64,000 nt of DNA from Sphingobacteriia bacterium (GTDB lineage Bacteria; Bacteroidota; Bacteroidia; Bacteroidales; UBA7960), in assembly GCA_011390785.1 (NCBI GenBank), contig JAABRR010000001.1:1-64000 (forward strand). Direction: 5' to 3'. Numbering within the stretch: the stretch's first letter is position 1; each line of letters starts with the position of its first letter. The notes under the pieces were generated by a model, which was given only the letters and a program-made list of their open reading frames with translations, ran no database searches and was not told the origin of the DNA. Position numbers and translations under genes: made by a program. Positions 45,254-54,327 of the stretch are shown piece by piece.

Positions 45254-48115
45254 ATGATCTTTTATACCTCGAAAAAATCTATATATTTTACCGTATCATT
45301 CTTGTCATTTTTGCTGGTACTAACAGCCTATGGAAAAACCCCGCAAAGAGATTATTTCATTATGCCTGAAGGAATAACCAGCGAAGATTATCTCGAAGGG
45401 AAGATCATTTTTAAAGTAAAAGAAGAAATAAGCCATACGATAAAAGGAGATAAAATTGAGTCGGGTGAATTTGAGCTGGCTCTTAAAAAAATTGAAGCCC
45501 GTTACGTAAGAAAAATGTTTCCTAATCATCTGCCCCCTTCAAAATCATATCATATAAGCGGGCAACCCTATTCTGATTTGAGCAGGATATTTCAGACAGA
45601 TTTACAGGATGGTAATTCCTTAGAAAAAGCAATCAACGAACTATACCAAACAGGCCTTGTTGAATACGCGCAACCCTGGTATATCCCTAAACCGCTTTAT
45701 CAACCTGACGACCCATTTATTGAATCGCAATACTATCTCAGTAATATAAAAGCTTATGAAGCATGGGAAATTGAGCAGGGTGATACAAACATTGTAATTG
45801 CTATTACCGATACCGGTATAGATCTTTTACATCCTGATTTGGTAAATAGTATTGCCTATAATTATGATGATCCATTAAATGGCGAAGATACTGATAACGA
45901 TGGATATGCTGACAATTTCCAGGGTTGGGATATTGCAGAAAACAATAACAATCCACAATATGATGTTAATGCACATGGAGTGCATGTAGCAGGCATTGCT
46001 GGCGCAAGTGCAGACAATGGTACCGGAATGGCTGGCGTAGGTTTTAACAGTAGGATACTACCCATTAAGATAAGTGATTCGGATGGACGACTGGTAAGGG
46101 CTTACGAAGGAATTGTATATGCTGCTGATAAGGGAGCGCAGGTAATCAATTGCAGCTGGGGTGGAGCCATGTCGACCGGTCAGTTTGGCCAGGATATTAT
46201 CAATTATGCTGTACTTAACAAAGATGCGATTGTAATAGCTGCTGCCGGAAACTCGAATAATCAGATCCGGATATTTCCGGCATCATATATAAACGCACTT
46301 AGTGTTGCTGCCACCAACATCCATGATCACAGATGGGAGGGTTCCAGCTATGGAAAATTGATTGATCTTAGTGCACCCGGTGCAGGCATTTTCTCTACCT
46401 GGCCCAATGGGTCATATATATCATCTAACGGCACATCTATGGCAGCTCCGGTAGTAGCGGGGGCTGCTGCACTGCTAAGGGCTCATTTTCCTGAATACAA
46501 CGCATTACAAATTGCTGCACAGCTAAAAGTAACCACCGATCTAATTGATACAATTCCTGAAAATGAACCATATTCCGGACAAATGGGCACCGGAAGGCTA
46601 AACATTTACCGTGCTCTTACCGAAACTCACCATCCATACCTACTGTTTACCGGCCTTGAACAATCCATGGAATACTACCAGCTTTTTAACCCTGGAGAAT
46701 CTTTTGAGCTGGGGGCAGAATTTCTTAACCTTCTGGCGACATCCGAAAATATGTCGGCAAGGCTTTCCACTCAATCAGATTATATTGAAATTTTGCAAGA
46801 TCAGGCCATCATGGGTCAGGTTTTTCATAATCAACTCACCAACAATTTCAGTAATCCATTTATTATTAAGCTCCTGGAAAATATACCCGCCAGCCACGAG
46901 GCAACTTTCACAATCAGCTTTTTCAATGAATTGGGAGTTTATGCAGGGGAACAAAACTTTAATATGACCTTCAATCTGGACTACGTGGATTTTGAAACAG
47001 AAATTTTATCAACAACCATAAACAGTCGCGGTAATATAGGGTATAATTACCCCAATTTTAACCAGGGTGTAGGATTTTTATATTCTGGCACCAATCAAAA
47101 CAGAACTTTGTTAAATGTAGCAGGATTGGTTGCGGGTGTTAGCACATCTGCCGTGGTTGATAATATTTACGGACCCATGGAAAACTCATTCACCAATTCT
47201 TTTGGATCTGTTGAGAATGCAAGAATGGTAGCCAACCCTGATCTGGGCAACATTATGATAAAAGGCATTTTTAATGATAGCGTTGCTAACGAGAAAAAAA
47301 TCGGGCTGAAGATAAATTACCGGATTTATGGCTACACTGCTGCACCCTCTAATAAATTCATTATTCTTGAATACGACATTATTAATACATCTGAAGAAAG
47401 CAAGCCAGGGTTTTATGCCGGGTTTTATGCCGATTGGGTAATACAGGATGTAAGAAACCATCGGGCAGCTTTCGACCCGGAAAATAATATGGGTTATGCT
47501 TTTTCCGCCAATGGGGGTAGCTTTACCGGAGTTTCTCTTTTAAGTCATTCCCAAATCAGGCATTATGCTTTTGATAATCAGGGGTTTGGCGGCAGTTTGA
47601 AAATTAAGGATGGGTTTACCTCTTTTGAGAAATATACGGCAATGAAAAGCTCCAGAGAAAACGCCGGGTTCTTTGATATTGATAATGACATCAGTTCTCT
47701 GATTTCTACCGGACCTTTTAATCTGCAGTCACAGGACACCCTAAAGGTTGCTTTTGCTGTTATTGCGGGTGATCATCTTAACGATCTGCAAAACAGTGCA
47801 CAAATGGCATCATTGTTCTATAACGGCGATTTTACATCAACACAGCCTATCCCGGATACGTTCTTTTCTAACATAAAAAGTTTCCCCAGCCCTTTTACAG
47901 ATAAACTGACGGCAAGATTTTATCAGCAAACGAAAGGAAAATCAGAAATTTTTGTTTTTGATATTTCAGGAAGACAAATATATCATCATCCATATATGAA
48001 TGCAATGCCAGGTGAAATTAATCACATAATCAATACATCTGACTGGGAAAGCGGCACATACATAATCCAGATAATTACTCCCCATTATTCACATAGTATA
48101 AAAGCAATAAAATAA
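45254..48115 (+). CDS. Subtilisin-like protease with type IX sorting domain
   Basis: The 953-residue exported S8 protease has an N-terminal signal, a propeptide (about 30-150), and a catalytic domain with D186 (VIAITDTGIDLLHPDL), H241 (NAHGVHVAGIAG), oxyanion N333 (AAAGNSN) and S395 (NGTSMAAPVVAGAAALL). A long beta-rich region follows. The final ~85 residues form a T9SS type A sorting domain: SFPSPFTDKLTARF, then VFDISGRQI and ESGTYIIQI. The protein is therefore expected to be delivered to the surface or medium by type IX secretion. Monocistronic or co-transcribed with the next gene 68 bases downstream. Confidence 0.93.
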   Translation: MIFYTSKKSIYFTVSFLSFLLVLTAYGKTPQRDYFIMPEGITSEDYLEGKIIFKVKEEISHTIKGDKIESGEFELALKKIEARYVRKMFPNHLPPSKSYHISGQPYSDLSRIFQTDLQDGNSLEKAINELYQTGLVEYAQPWYIPKPLYQPDDPFIESQYYLSNIKAYEAWEIEQGDTNIVIAITDTGIDLLHPDLVNSIAYNYDDPLNGEDTDNDGYADNFQGWDIAENNNNPQYDVNAHGVHVAGIAGASADNGTGMAGVGFNSRILPIKISDSDGRLVRAYEGIVYAADKGAQVINCSWGGAMSTGQFGQDIINYAVLNKDAIVIAAAGNSNNQIRIFPASYINALSVAATNIHDHRWEGSSYGKLIDLSAPGAGIFSTWPNGSYISSNGTSMAAPVVAGAAALLRAHFPEYNALQIAAQLKVTTDLIDTIPENEPYSGQMGTGRLNIYRALTETHHPYLLFTGLEQSMEYYQLFNPGESFELGAEFLNLLATSENMSARLSTQSDYIEILQDQAIMGQVFHNQLTNNFSNPFIIKLLENIPASHEATFTISFFNELGVYAGEQNFNMTFNLDYVDFETEILSTTINSRGNIGYNYPNFNQGVGFLYSGTNQNRTLLNVAGLVAGVSTSAVVDNIYGPMENSFTNSFGSVENARMVANPDLGNIMIKGIFNDSVANEKKIGLKINYRIYGYTAAPSNKFIILEYDIINTSEESKPGFYAGFYADWVIQDVRNHRAAFDPENNMGYAFSANGGSFTGVSLLSHSQIRHYAFDNQGFGGSLKIKDGFTSFEKYTAMKSSRENAGFFDIDNDISSLISTGPFNLQSQDTLKVAFAVIAGDHLNDLQNSAQMASLFYNGDFTSTQPIPDTFFSNIKSFPSPFTDKLTARFYQQTKGKSEIFVFDISGRQIYHHPYMNAMPGEINHIINTSDWESGTYIIQIITPHYSHSIKAIK

Positions 48116-48183
48116 CCAATAAAGGTTAAAGGCATTTTCTAATAACAATTGCCTGAAATATCAAGAACCCATTGACCCCTGCA

Positions 48184-50907
48184 ATGCGAAGATTACATTT
48201 AATAGTATTCATTATCAGTATAGTTACAGTAGTTGTAATTGTATCTACATACCTTATTTTGAAGGATTTTCAGCGAAAATCACTGCAGTTTACGGCAGAT
48301 CCTTTTTTGTGGATATCTGACGATGCTGAATTCATTTTCCATTCCAGAAAGCCTGCTCTTTTGATAGAATCGTTTGCTTACACGGGGCTATTAGGAAAAA
48401 ATATTACCCTTTCCCTGGGTTTATCCAATGCATACAAATTCATTCAGAACCTTGATTCACTGTTGAATGACCATCCTACATTCCAAAAAATATGGGAGGA
48501 ATCGGAGCTGGTTTTTTCTTTGTATCTGAAAAAGGATTTATCAGGACCTTCTTTCATAGCTCAATTAAATCTGCCTTTAACATCTCAGAATCTGAACTTG
48601 GATAAGTTTTTAAGAGAAAATATTTTCAGCAACTTTGAAATAGAAAACATTGAATATGGAAATGAAACTGTTTATAAGTTTTTTTCTGCAAACGAAAATT
48701 TTTATTGCTCAATAAGAGATAATTCTGTTATATTTTCTACCGAATTAGAGAATCCTGGAACAGGTAGCCAGCAGGATCAAATTAAAAAAAGCCTGAGTGC
48801 GGATAATGGATTTAATCTTATTAGAAAAGCCGCTGGACAATTTTCGGATAACCTTTATTTCCGAACATCAAAACTTTGTAAATTGGCAGATCCCGAATTT
48901 CTCAATGATTTCCCTCTTAACATTGGCTGCGAAAACTTAGCAGGGTGGCAGGTTTGGGATGTATCATACGATGCTGCAGCATTGATTCTCTCAGGATTGG
49001 CACAATCAGAAGTATTTGGAGAAAAATTTACTGACAACCTTGCCGGACAGGAAGCTGTTTCATCTAATATTACCGAATATATATCGCTTTCATCTTCGGC
49101 GGTAGTAACACTTGGCCTTTCAGATACCGATAAATTTGCAGAAAATATTCATGATTGGCTGGAAATAACCCAACAAACAGAAGAAACAGAACTTTATCGA
49201 AGGAAATTTACTGACATCACTGCAACAAATCCTGATAGCCTGCCACAAATATGGAATGGGAAACTGGCCTGGGTAAAACCAGAAAAAGAAGAGTCTGAAG
49301 GAATATTAATTTTGGGCGTTGACAGCCTTATGAAAAGTGTTTTTGAGCATAAGGAATTATCTCTTTTTATCACAGATGAAGATATCAACTATGAAGATGA
49401 AACGATATTTGCCCCTGAAATTAAACGAATATCCATTCCTGGCTTTTTCCACCTCTTAACATACGGTTTGGTTAAAGATGACTTCACCTTCTTTTCCATT
49501 ACAGGCAATTATCTTATTGCTTCAAAATCAATCCAACCCCTGGTTAGATACCTTGAAAAAATACGTTTTGGATATAGTCTTGCCAATAGTGAAGAAATGG
49601 AACAGATTAATGAACTAATGAGAGAAAACCAGAATTTATTTTTCTACTTTTCAAACCCTCTTTCCGGCTCTCTTTCTCAATCTGAAATAAAAACAGATAG
49701 CATTGATCTTACAATAGCCAGTCAAAGAAAAAAATTCTCATCCTTCAGCTTGCAACTATACCCGGCAGCCGGGAATATGGCCTATTCCAATGCCTTGCTT
49801 TTCCAATGGTCAGAATATGAAACAAGTAACCCTTTAGCATGGGAAACCGAATTAGAAACACCTGTAAATAAGGGCCCTTACCCGGTTATCAATCATAATG
49901 ATGGGTTTGAAGAATACATATTGCAGGATTGGTCTAACATACTTTATCTTATAAATGACTCAGGAGAAATTCTTTGGCAAAAAGAGTTGTCTGGCCCTAT
50001 TATGTCAGATATTTATCAGGTTGACATATTCAAAAACGAACGTTTGCAATATCTTTTCAACACACGCAACTATCTGCACCTGATTGACCGCAATGGAGCG
50101 TATGTTCGCGGGTATCCAATGCGCTTCCCTTCTCCGGCAACAGCCGGAATTGCAGTGTTCGATTACGATAGTAATAAAAACTACAGAATACTGTTTCCAG
50201 CCGTAAACAGGCGAATTTATAACTATAACCTTCGCAGGAAAATGGTTACCGGTTGGGAATTTAAACAATCAGATGCTATAATAAAACAACCTCTGCAACA
50301 TTTCAGGATTAATGAAAAAGATTATATTTTTATTGCTGACTCTACCGGTAAAATCATGGTGTTGGACAGAACCGGTAAACATAGAATTCGACCCAAAAGT
50401 GAAATATTAATAACTGCCAATGGTAAAGCTTATGGCTATGAGCCTGAAAACGGTAAGCCCGGGTTGATCATTCCTGGAGAAAATGGCAAGGTGCAACAGT
50501 TACTTACCGACGGAACGGTTTTCACTCTCTTACCTGATTCTCTCTCAGACAACTACCAGTTTGCGCTGGATACTTTTAGTCGTGAATTTGATAAAGATCT
50601 TATTTTTTATGATAACGGAGCCATAACAGTTTACAATATGGCAGAAAAAATTCTGTTTTCAGCACCGGTAAGAAGAAATATGAACCCGGTTCTACAGATA
50701 ATCAAAGCAGGCAACAACAACAGATACGTTGCATTATCCGATTCCATAAACAAACAAATTTTTCTTATGAATGCTTCGGGTGAGATCATAAAACCATTCC
50801 CCCTGCTGGGAGACACACCTATTATTATTAATACGGCAGAAAATGGTAATTACTATGTAGTTACAGGCTTTAATAGTTTCTTAAGGATGTATGAAATCAG
50901 CAATTAA
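48184..50907 (+). CDS. Membrane-anchored DUF3352-like/beta-propeller protein
   Basis: The 907-residue protein has one N-terminal transmembrane segment (about 5-26) and otherwise sits outside the cytosol. The N-terminal half resembles DUF3352-type proteins (DAEFIFHSRKPALLIESF); the C-terminal third has propeller-like blades such as WSNILYLINDSGEILWQKEL, YLHLIDRNGAYVRGYPMRFP and YIFIADSTGKIMVLDRTGKH. I know no function for this combination. The ATG at 48184 is used rather than the TTG at 48172. It lies between the T9SS subtilase and the lipoprotein/DUF5723 pair. Confidence 0.7.
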   Translation: MRRLHLIVFIISIVTVVVIVSTYLILKDFQRKSLQFTADPFLWISDDAEFIFHSRKPALLIESFAYTGLLGKNITLSLGLSNAYKFIQNLDSLLNDHPTFQKIWEESELVFSLYLKKDLSGPSFIAQLNLPLTSQNLNLDKFLRENIFSNFEIENIEYGNETVYKFFSANENFYCSIRDNSVIFSTELENPGTGSQQDQIKKSLSADNGFNLIRKAAGQFSDNLYFRTSKLCKLADPEFLNDFPLNIGCENLAGWQVWDVSYDAAALILSGLAQSEVFGEKFTDNLAGQEAVSSNITEYISLSSSAVVTLGLSDTDKFAENIHDWLEITQQTEETELYRRKFTDITATNPDSLPQIWNGKLAWVKPEKEESEGILILGVDSLMKSVFEHKELSLFITDEDINYEDETIFAPEIKRISIPGFFHLLTYGLVKDDFTFFSITGNYLIASKSIQPLVRYLEKIRFGYSLANSEEMEQINELMRENQNLFFYFSNPLSGSLSQSEIKTDSIDLTIASQRKKFSSFSLQLYPAAGNMAYSNALLFQWSEYETSNPLAWETELETPVNKGPYPVINHNDGFEEYILQDWSNILYLINDSGEILWQKELSGPIMSDIYQVDIFKNERLQYLFNTRNYLHLIDRNGAYVRGYPMRFPSPATAGIAVFDYDSNKNYRILFPAVNRRIYNYNLRRKMVTGWEFKQSDAIIKQPLQHFRINEKDYIFIADSTGKIMVLDRTGKHRIRPKSEILITANGKAYGYEPENGKPGLIIPGENGKVQQLLTDGTVFTLLPDSLSDNYQFALDTFSREFDKDLIFYDNGAITVYNMAEKILFSAPVRRNMNPVLQIIKAGNNNRYVALSDSINKQIFLMNASGEIIKPFPLLGDTPIIINTAENGNYYVVTGFNSFLRMYEISN

Positions 50908-51005
50908 AGAACATACTATAATACCACGATACAACAGTTAATTTATTAAAAAGATATCTGAAAAGTTACGCATAAATAAAAAAATTAATCATTAAAATAA
51001 TCGAT

Positions 51006-52628
51006 ATGAGTTTCATGACTTTTGTAAAAAAAATCCGTATGGGGTTTTCTTTATCGGTAATCTTCGGGTTAGCCTTCTATTCTTGCGATTACAGCTATAT
51101 TGAAGGATTGTCAACCATAGAAGACTACACATACCAACCCACGGTAGCCATTCCTTTGGTTAGTTCGAGCATAAGCATTAACGATCTAATAGATCTTAAT
51201 GATATAAGCGGGATTGAAACAGACGAAGAAGATTTAATCACTCTCGTTTATCGTGGTGAAATATTTTCTATTGATGCCAGTGGCATCTATAACCTGCCCG
51301 ATCAATCGCAGACTATTTCGGTGAGTGATATTCCTGCTCCGGCTGAAGGTAATGTTACCCTACCATCCCAAACTTATAATTTTCTGCTTACGTTCCCTAA
51401 TAGTGAAATAATAACGTGGATAAGTTTTCTGGGAGGTCAGTTTTCCGTAACAGCAGAATCGGAACTAATGGCTCAGGACGGATATGCCCTGGACGCTAAC
51501 TTCAAAATCCTAAATAGTTACGACAGTAATGGTGATCCTTTAGAGGGTGTGGTATCTTTAAGCAACCCCGCAGGTATAAATCTTGGTGGAAGCAGAATAG
51601 AAATGAATAACGAAGAAAATTTCCTACAGGTTGAATATACCATTACAATTTCCGGCAACGGAACACCCGATAACGCACCTTATACTATAAACTTTAGCCA
51701 GTCCTTTATAAATATTCAATACGACCTTATCAAAGGATACATTGATCAGATATTATTCCCCATCGGTAACACCACCGTACCGATTGATGTATTTAAAAAT
51801 GTAACCATTAGTAACTTAGTCTTTGAAAATCCCACCACTGATTTTGCCATAACCAATAGTTTCGGCGTACCTATAGATGTTTTGTTTGATCAGTTTTATG
51901 CTGTAGCAAATAATAACCAGGTAGTTAATGTAACAGGAACAGGAATCGAAACCCCATGGCGCGTTAACTACCCACTTGAGCCTGGAATGGATCCTGTTGT
52001 TACCTATAAGAATATAAATAATGATAACAGCAACCTGTTCCAGATTGCCCAGGAATCGCCTAAGGAATTTTATTATGATGTTAACGGACTTACCAATCCT
52101 GATGGTGTAGTGCAGGCTATTAACTGGGTAAAGCATGATAGCAATATGACCATTGATATAGAATTTAAACTTCCATTATGGGGCCGTGTAGAAAATTACA
52201 GCCTACAAGATACCCTTGAAATTGGCCTTGATAACATCCCTGAAGAAATTGAATGGCTTGAAGCAAAATTGATCCTTAACAATGAGTTTCCGCTCGATAT
52301 AGACATTGAAGTACTCCTTCTGGATGAAAATGATAACATAACTGATACTCTTTTCAAGGATTACGATCTGCTTGTGGCCGGCGGGAATGTTGATGCAGCA
52401 ACCGGATTGGTAACTGAACCAGCAACATCACAGATAATTGAACTTATTGATGAAACCACCATTCAAAACCTTCTAAACACCAAAAGAATAATTTTGGATG
52501 CAAGGCTTAAAACCCAGGGTAGCGAAGATGGTACAAGTGTAAAAATTCTAGACAGTTATACTCTTGGCATTGATCTGGGAATCAGAGCTAAAGCAAAGTC
52601 AATAATTGAGCTGGAAATAAACGAATAA
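51006..52628 (+). CDS. Large lipoprotein of unknown function
   Basis: The 540-residue product has a lipoprotein signal with a cysteine at about residue 27 (GLAFYSCDYSYIEG). The body is beta-rich with several repeats of a strand-turn pattern, for example VAIPLVSSSISINDLIDLND and FKLPLWGRVENYSLQDTLEI. It lies 51 bases before a DUF5723 outer-membrane protein and is probably co-transcribed, suggesting that both form one surface assembly. No named family. Confidence 0.75.
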   Translation: MSFMTFVKKIRMGFSLSVIFGLAFYSCDYSYIEGLSTIEDYTYQPTVAIPLVSSSISINDLIDLNDISGIETDEEDLITLVYRGEIFSIDASGIYNLPDQSQTISVSDIPAPAEGNVTLPSQTYNFLLTFPNSEIITWISFLGGQFSVTAESELMAQDGYALDANFKILNSYDSNGDPLEGVVSLSNPAGINLGGSRIEMNNEENFLQVEYTITISGNGTPDNAPYTINFSQSFINIQYDLIKGYIDQILFPIGNTTVPIDVFKNVTISNLVFENPTTDFAITNSFGVPIDVLFDQFYAVANNNQVVNVTGTGIETPWRVNYPLEPGMDPVVTYKNINNDNSNLFQIAQESPKEFYYDVNGLTNPDGVVQAINWVKHDSNMTIDIEFKLPLWGRVENYSLQDTLEIGLDNIPEEIEWLEAKLILNNEFPLDIDIEVLLLDENDNITDTLFKDYDLLVAGGNVDAATGLVTEPATSQIIELIDETTIQNLLNTKRIILDARLKTQGSEDGTSVKILDSYTLGIDLGIRAKAKSIIELEINE

Positions 52629-52679
52629 TAGTTGATATTTTCAAAAATATAAAATATGAAATTATATATAGCAAAACCC

Positions 52680-54092
52680 ATGAAAAAGCTGTTCCCATCT
52701 TTGTTGTTTTTGCTGCTTATAAGCCTGCAAATGCAAGCTCAGCAATACAATACACTTTACTGGATGCAGGGTATTCCGCAATCTAATTATGCCAACCCTG
52801 CCTTACAGCCTATCGGTAATTATTATATTGGCTTTCCTGCGGCTTCTTCTGTTTATGGGAGCTTTTACAATACCGGATTTGCGCCTAAAGACCTGCTAAA
52901 GAAAGATCAGCAAGGCTCTCTATACATTGATGATCAAAGCCTGATAAACAGCCTTAAAAACAACAATCATCTTATTTCTGACTTTAATTTCGGGATAATC
53001 TCTTTTGGTTTCAGAACCAAAGGGAAAAACTATTTCTCGTTTAATATTAATGAGCGTGTTGAGAACCGCATTGGCTATCCCAAAGATTTGTTTAAAATTG
53101 CTTTGGAAGGAAATGACGCCTATATGCAGAGTGTTACTACAGCCCAGTTTGGCGCTTTGGGATTAGATTTCAATCATTTCAGAGAAATTGGGATTGGATT
53201 TTCCCGAAGCTGGACAGAAAACTTAACCATTGGCATACGTGCCAAAGCTCTGCAAGGGATGGCCAATGTTAGTTTCGCAGAAAGCAGCCTGGGTCTTTTT
53301 ACCGGACAAGATAATTACCAGATGCTCCTTAACGCCAACCTTTTGGTTAATACATCGTTGCCTTTTACTTTGGCTCCACTCGAAGATCTTGATCCTGACA
53401 CAGCTTTTGATCTGGATGAAGAAGATATGATCAATTATGTGTTAAACACCGGAAATCCAGGCTTTGCAGTAGATATTGGCGCACAATATGTTATTTTGGA
53501 TAAAATATTTCTGGCAGCCAGCATAACCGATCTTGGCTTCATTAGCTGGAACAGTAATGTAGAAAACTTTACGCTTAATGGCGATTTTGAATTTAAAGGC
53601 TTAGACCTTAATGATCTTTTTCTGGGGGATGACGAAGAAGGCGATGATGATCCTTTTGATGGATATTTGGATAGTATTATTAATTTGTTCGACAGACAGG
53701 AAACTAACTTAAATTACAGAAACCCATTATCAACAAAAGTTTTTCTTTCTGCGGCATACGGCTTTACCCCAATGCATAAAATCGCTGTGCTGGGAAGGGG
53801 AGAGATCTTTAACGGTCAACTTTTTCCGTCATTTACCCTTTCTTATAACTTTCAGCCCATTAACAGGTTTGGCTCTACCTTTAGTTATTCAATTATTCAC
53901 GGAAATTTTCATAACATTGGTTTTGGAATGCACATTAATATTCTTCCGCTTCAAATTTATGTAGTAACCGATAACCTTTTCTGGGCTATGCAGCCACATA
54001 CCTTGCAAAACTTTAACATACAGGTTGGAGTAAATATTACAGGCGGTTTTACCAGGAAAAATGATACTTCCGCACCCATTTTCCGCTGGTAA
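52680..54092 (+). CDS. DUF5723 outer-membrane protein
   Basis: The 470-residue product has a signal peptide (MKKLFPSLLFLLLISLQMQA, cut before QQYN). The following block (YWMQGIPQSNYANPALQPIG) and the beta-barrel-like body with FNFGIISFGFRTKGKNYFSF are typical of DUF5723. An acidic insertion, LFLGDDEEGDDDPFDGYL, interrupts the middle. The start at 52680 places the signal peptide at residue 1; an in-frame ATG at 52656 adds eight residues. Function unknown. A strong terminator follows. Confidence 0.82.
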   Translation: MKKLFPSLLFLLLISLQMQAQQYNTLYWMQGIPQSNYANPALQPIGNYYIGFPAASSVYGSFYNTGFAPKDLLKKDQQGSLYIDDQSLINSLKNNNHLISDFNFGIISFGFRTKGKNYFSFNINERVENRIGYPKDLFKIALEGNDAYMQSVTTAQFGALGLDFNHFREIGIGFSRSWTENLTIGIRAKALQGMANVSFAESSLGLFTGQDNYQMLLNANLLVNTSLPFTLAPLEDLDPDTAFDLDEEDMINYVLNTGNPGFAVDIGAQYVILDKIFLAASITDLGFISWNSNVENFTLNGDFEFKGLDLNDLFLGDDEEGDDDPFDGYLDSIINLFDRQETNLNYRNPLSTKVFLSAAYGFTPMHKIAVLGRGEIFNGQLFPSFTLSYNFQPINRFGSTFSYSIIHGNFHNIGFGMHINILPLQIYVVTDNLFWAMQPHTLQNFNIQVGVNITGGFTRKNDTSAPIFRW

Positions 54093-54117
54093 GATATTTC
54101 TGAGCACTCAATTTACC

Positions 54118-54151
54118 AAAGGCTTGTTACTTTTTAACAGGCCTTTTTTTT
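54118..54151 (+). terminator. Terminator after DUF5723
   Basis: A 12-bp stem (one G-T pair) with loop CTTTT, AAAGGCTTGTTA / TAACAGGCCTTT, is followed by a run of eight T. It ends the lipoprotein/DUF5723 transcript. Confidence 0.88.
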
Positions 54152-54327
54152 GTTAAGACTCTCAATTGTCATTATTAATTATTCAAAATTAATTTTAATA
54201 GTATCTGCCAAATAACACCCACCCGGGTATTGCCTGTTTCTTTAAATTTTATTTAGGTAAAAGAATACCTTTTTTTGAAAATTATTTCAGTATTTTTGCG
54301 CTTCATTCTTAAGAAAAATAATAAAAC

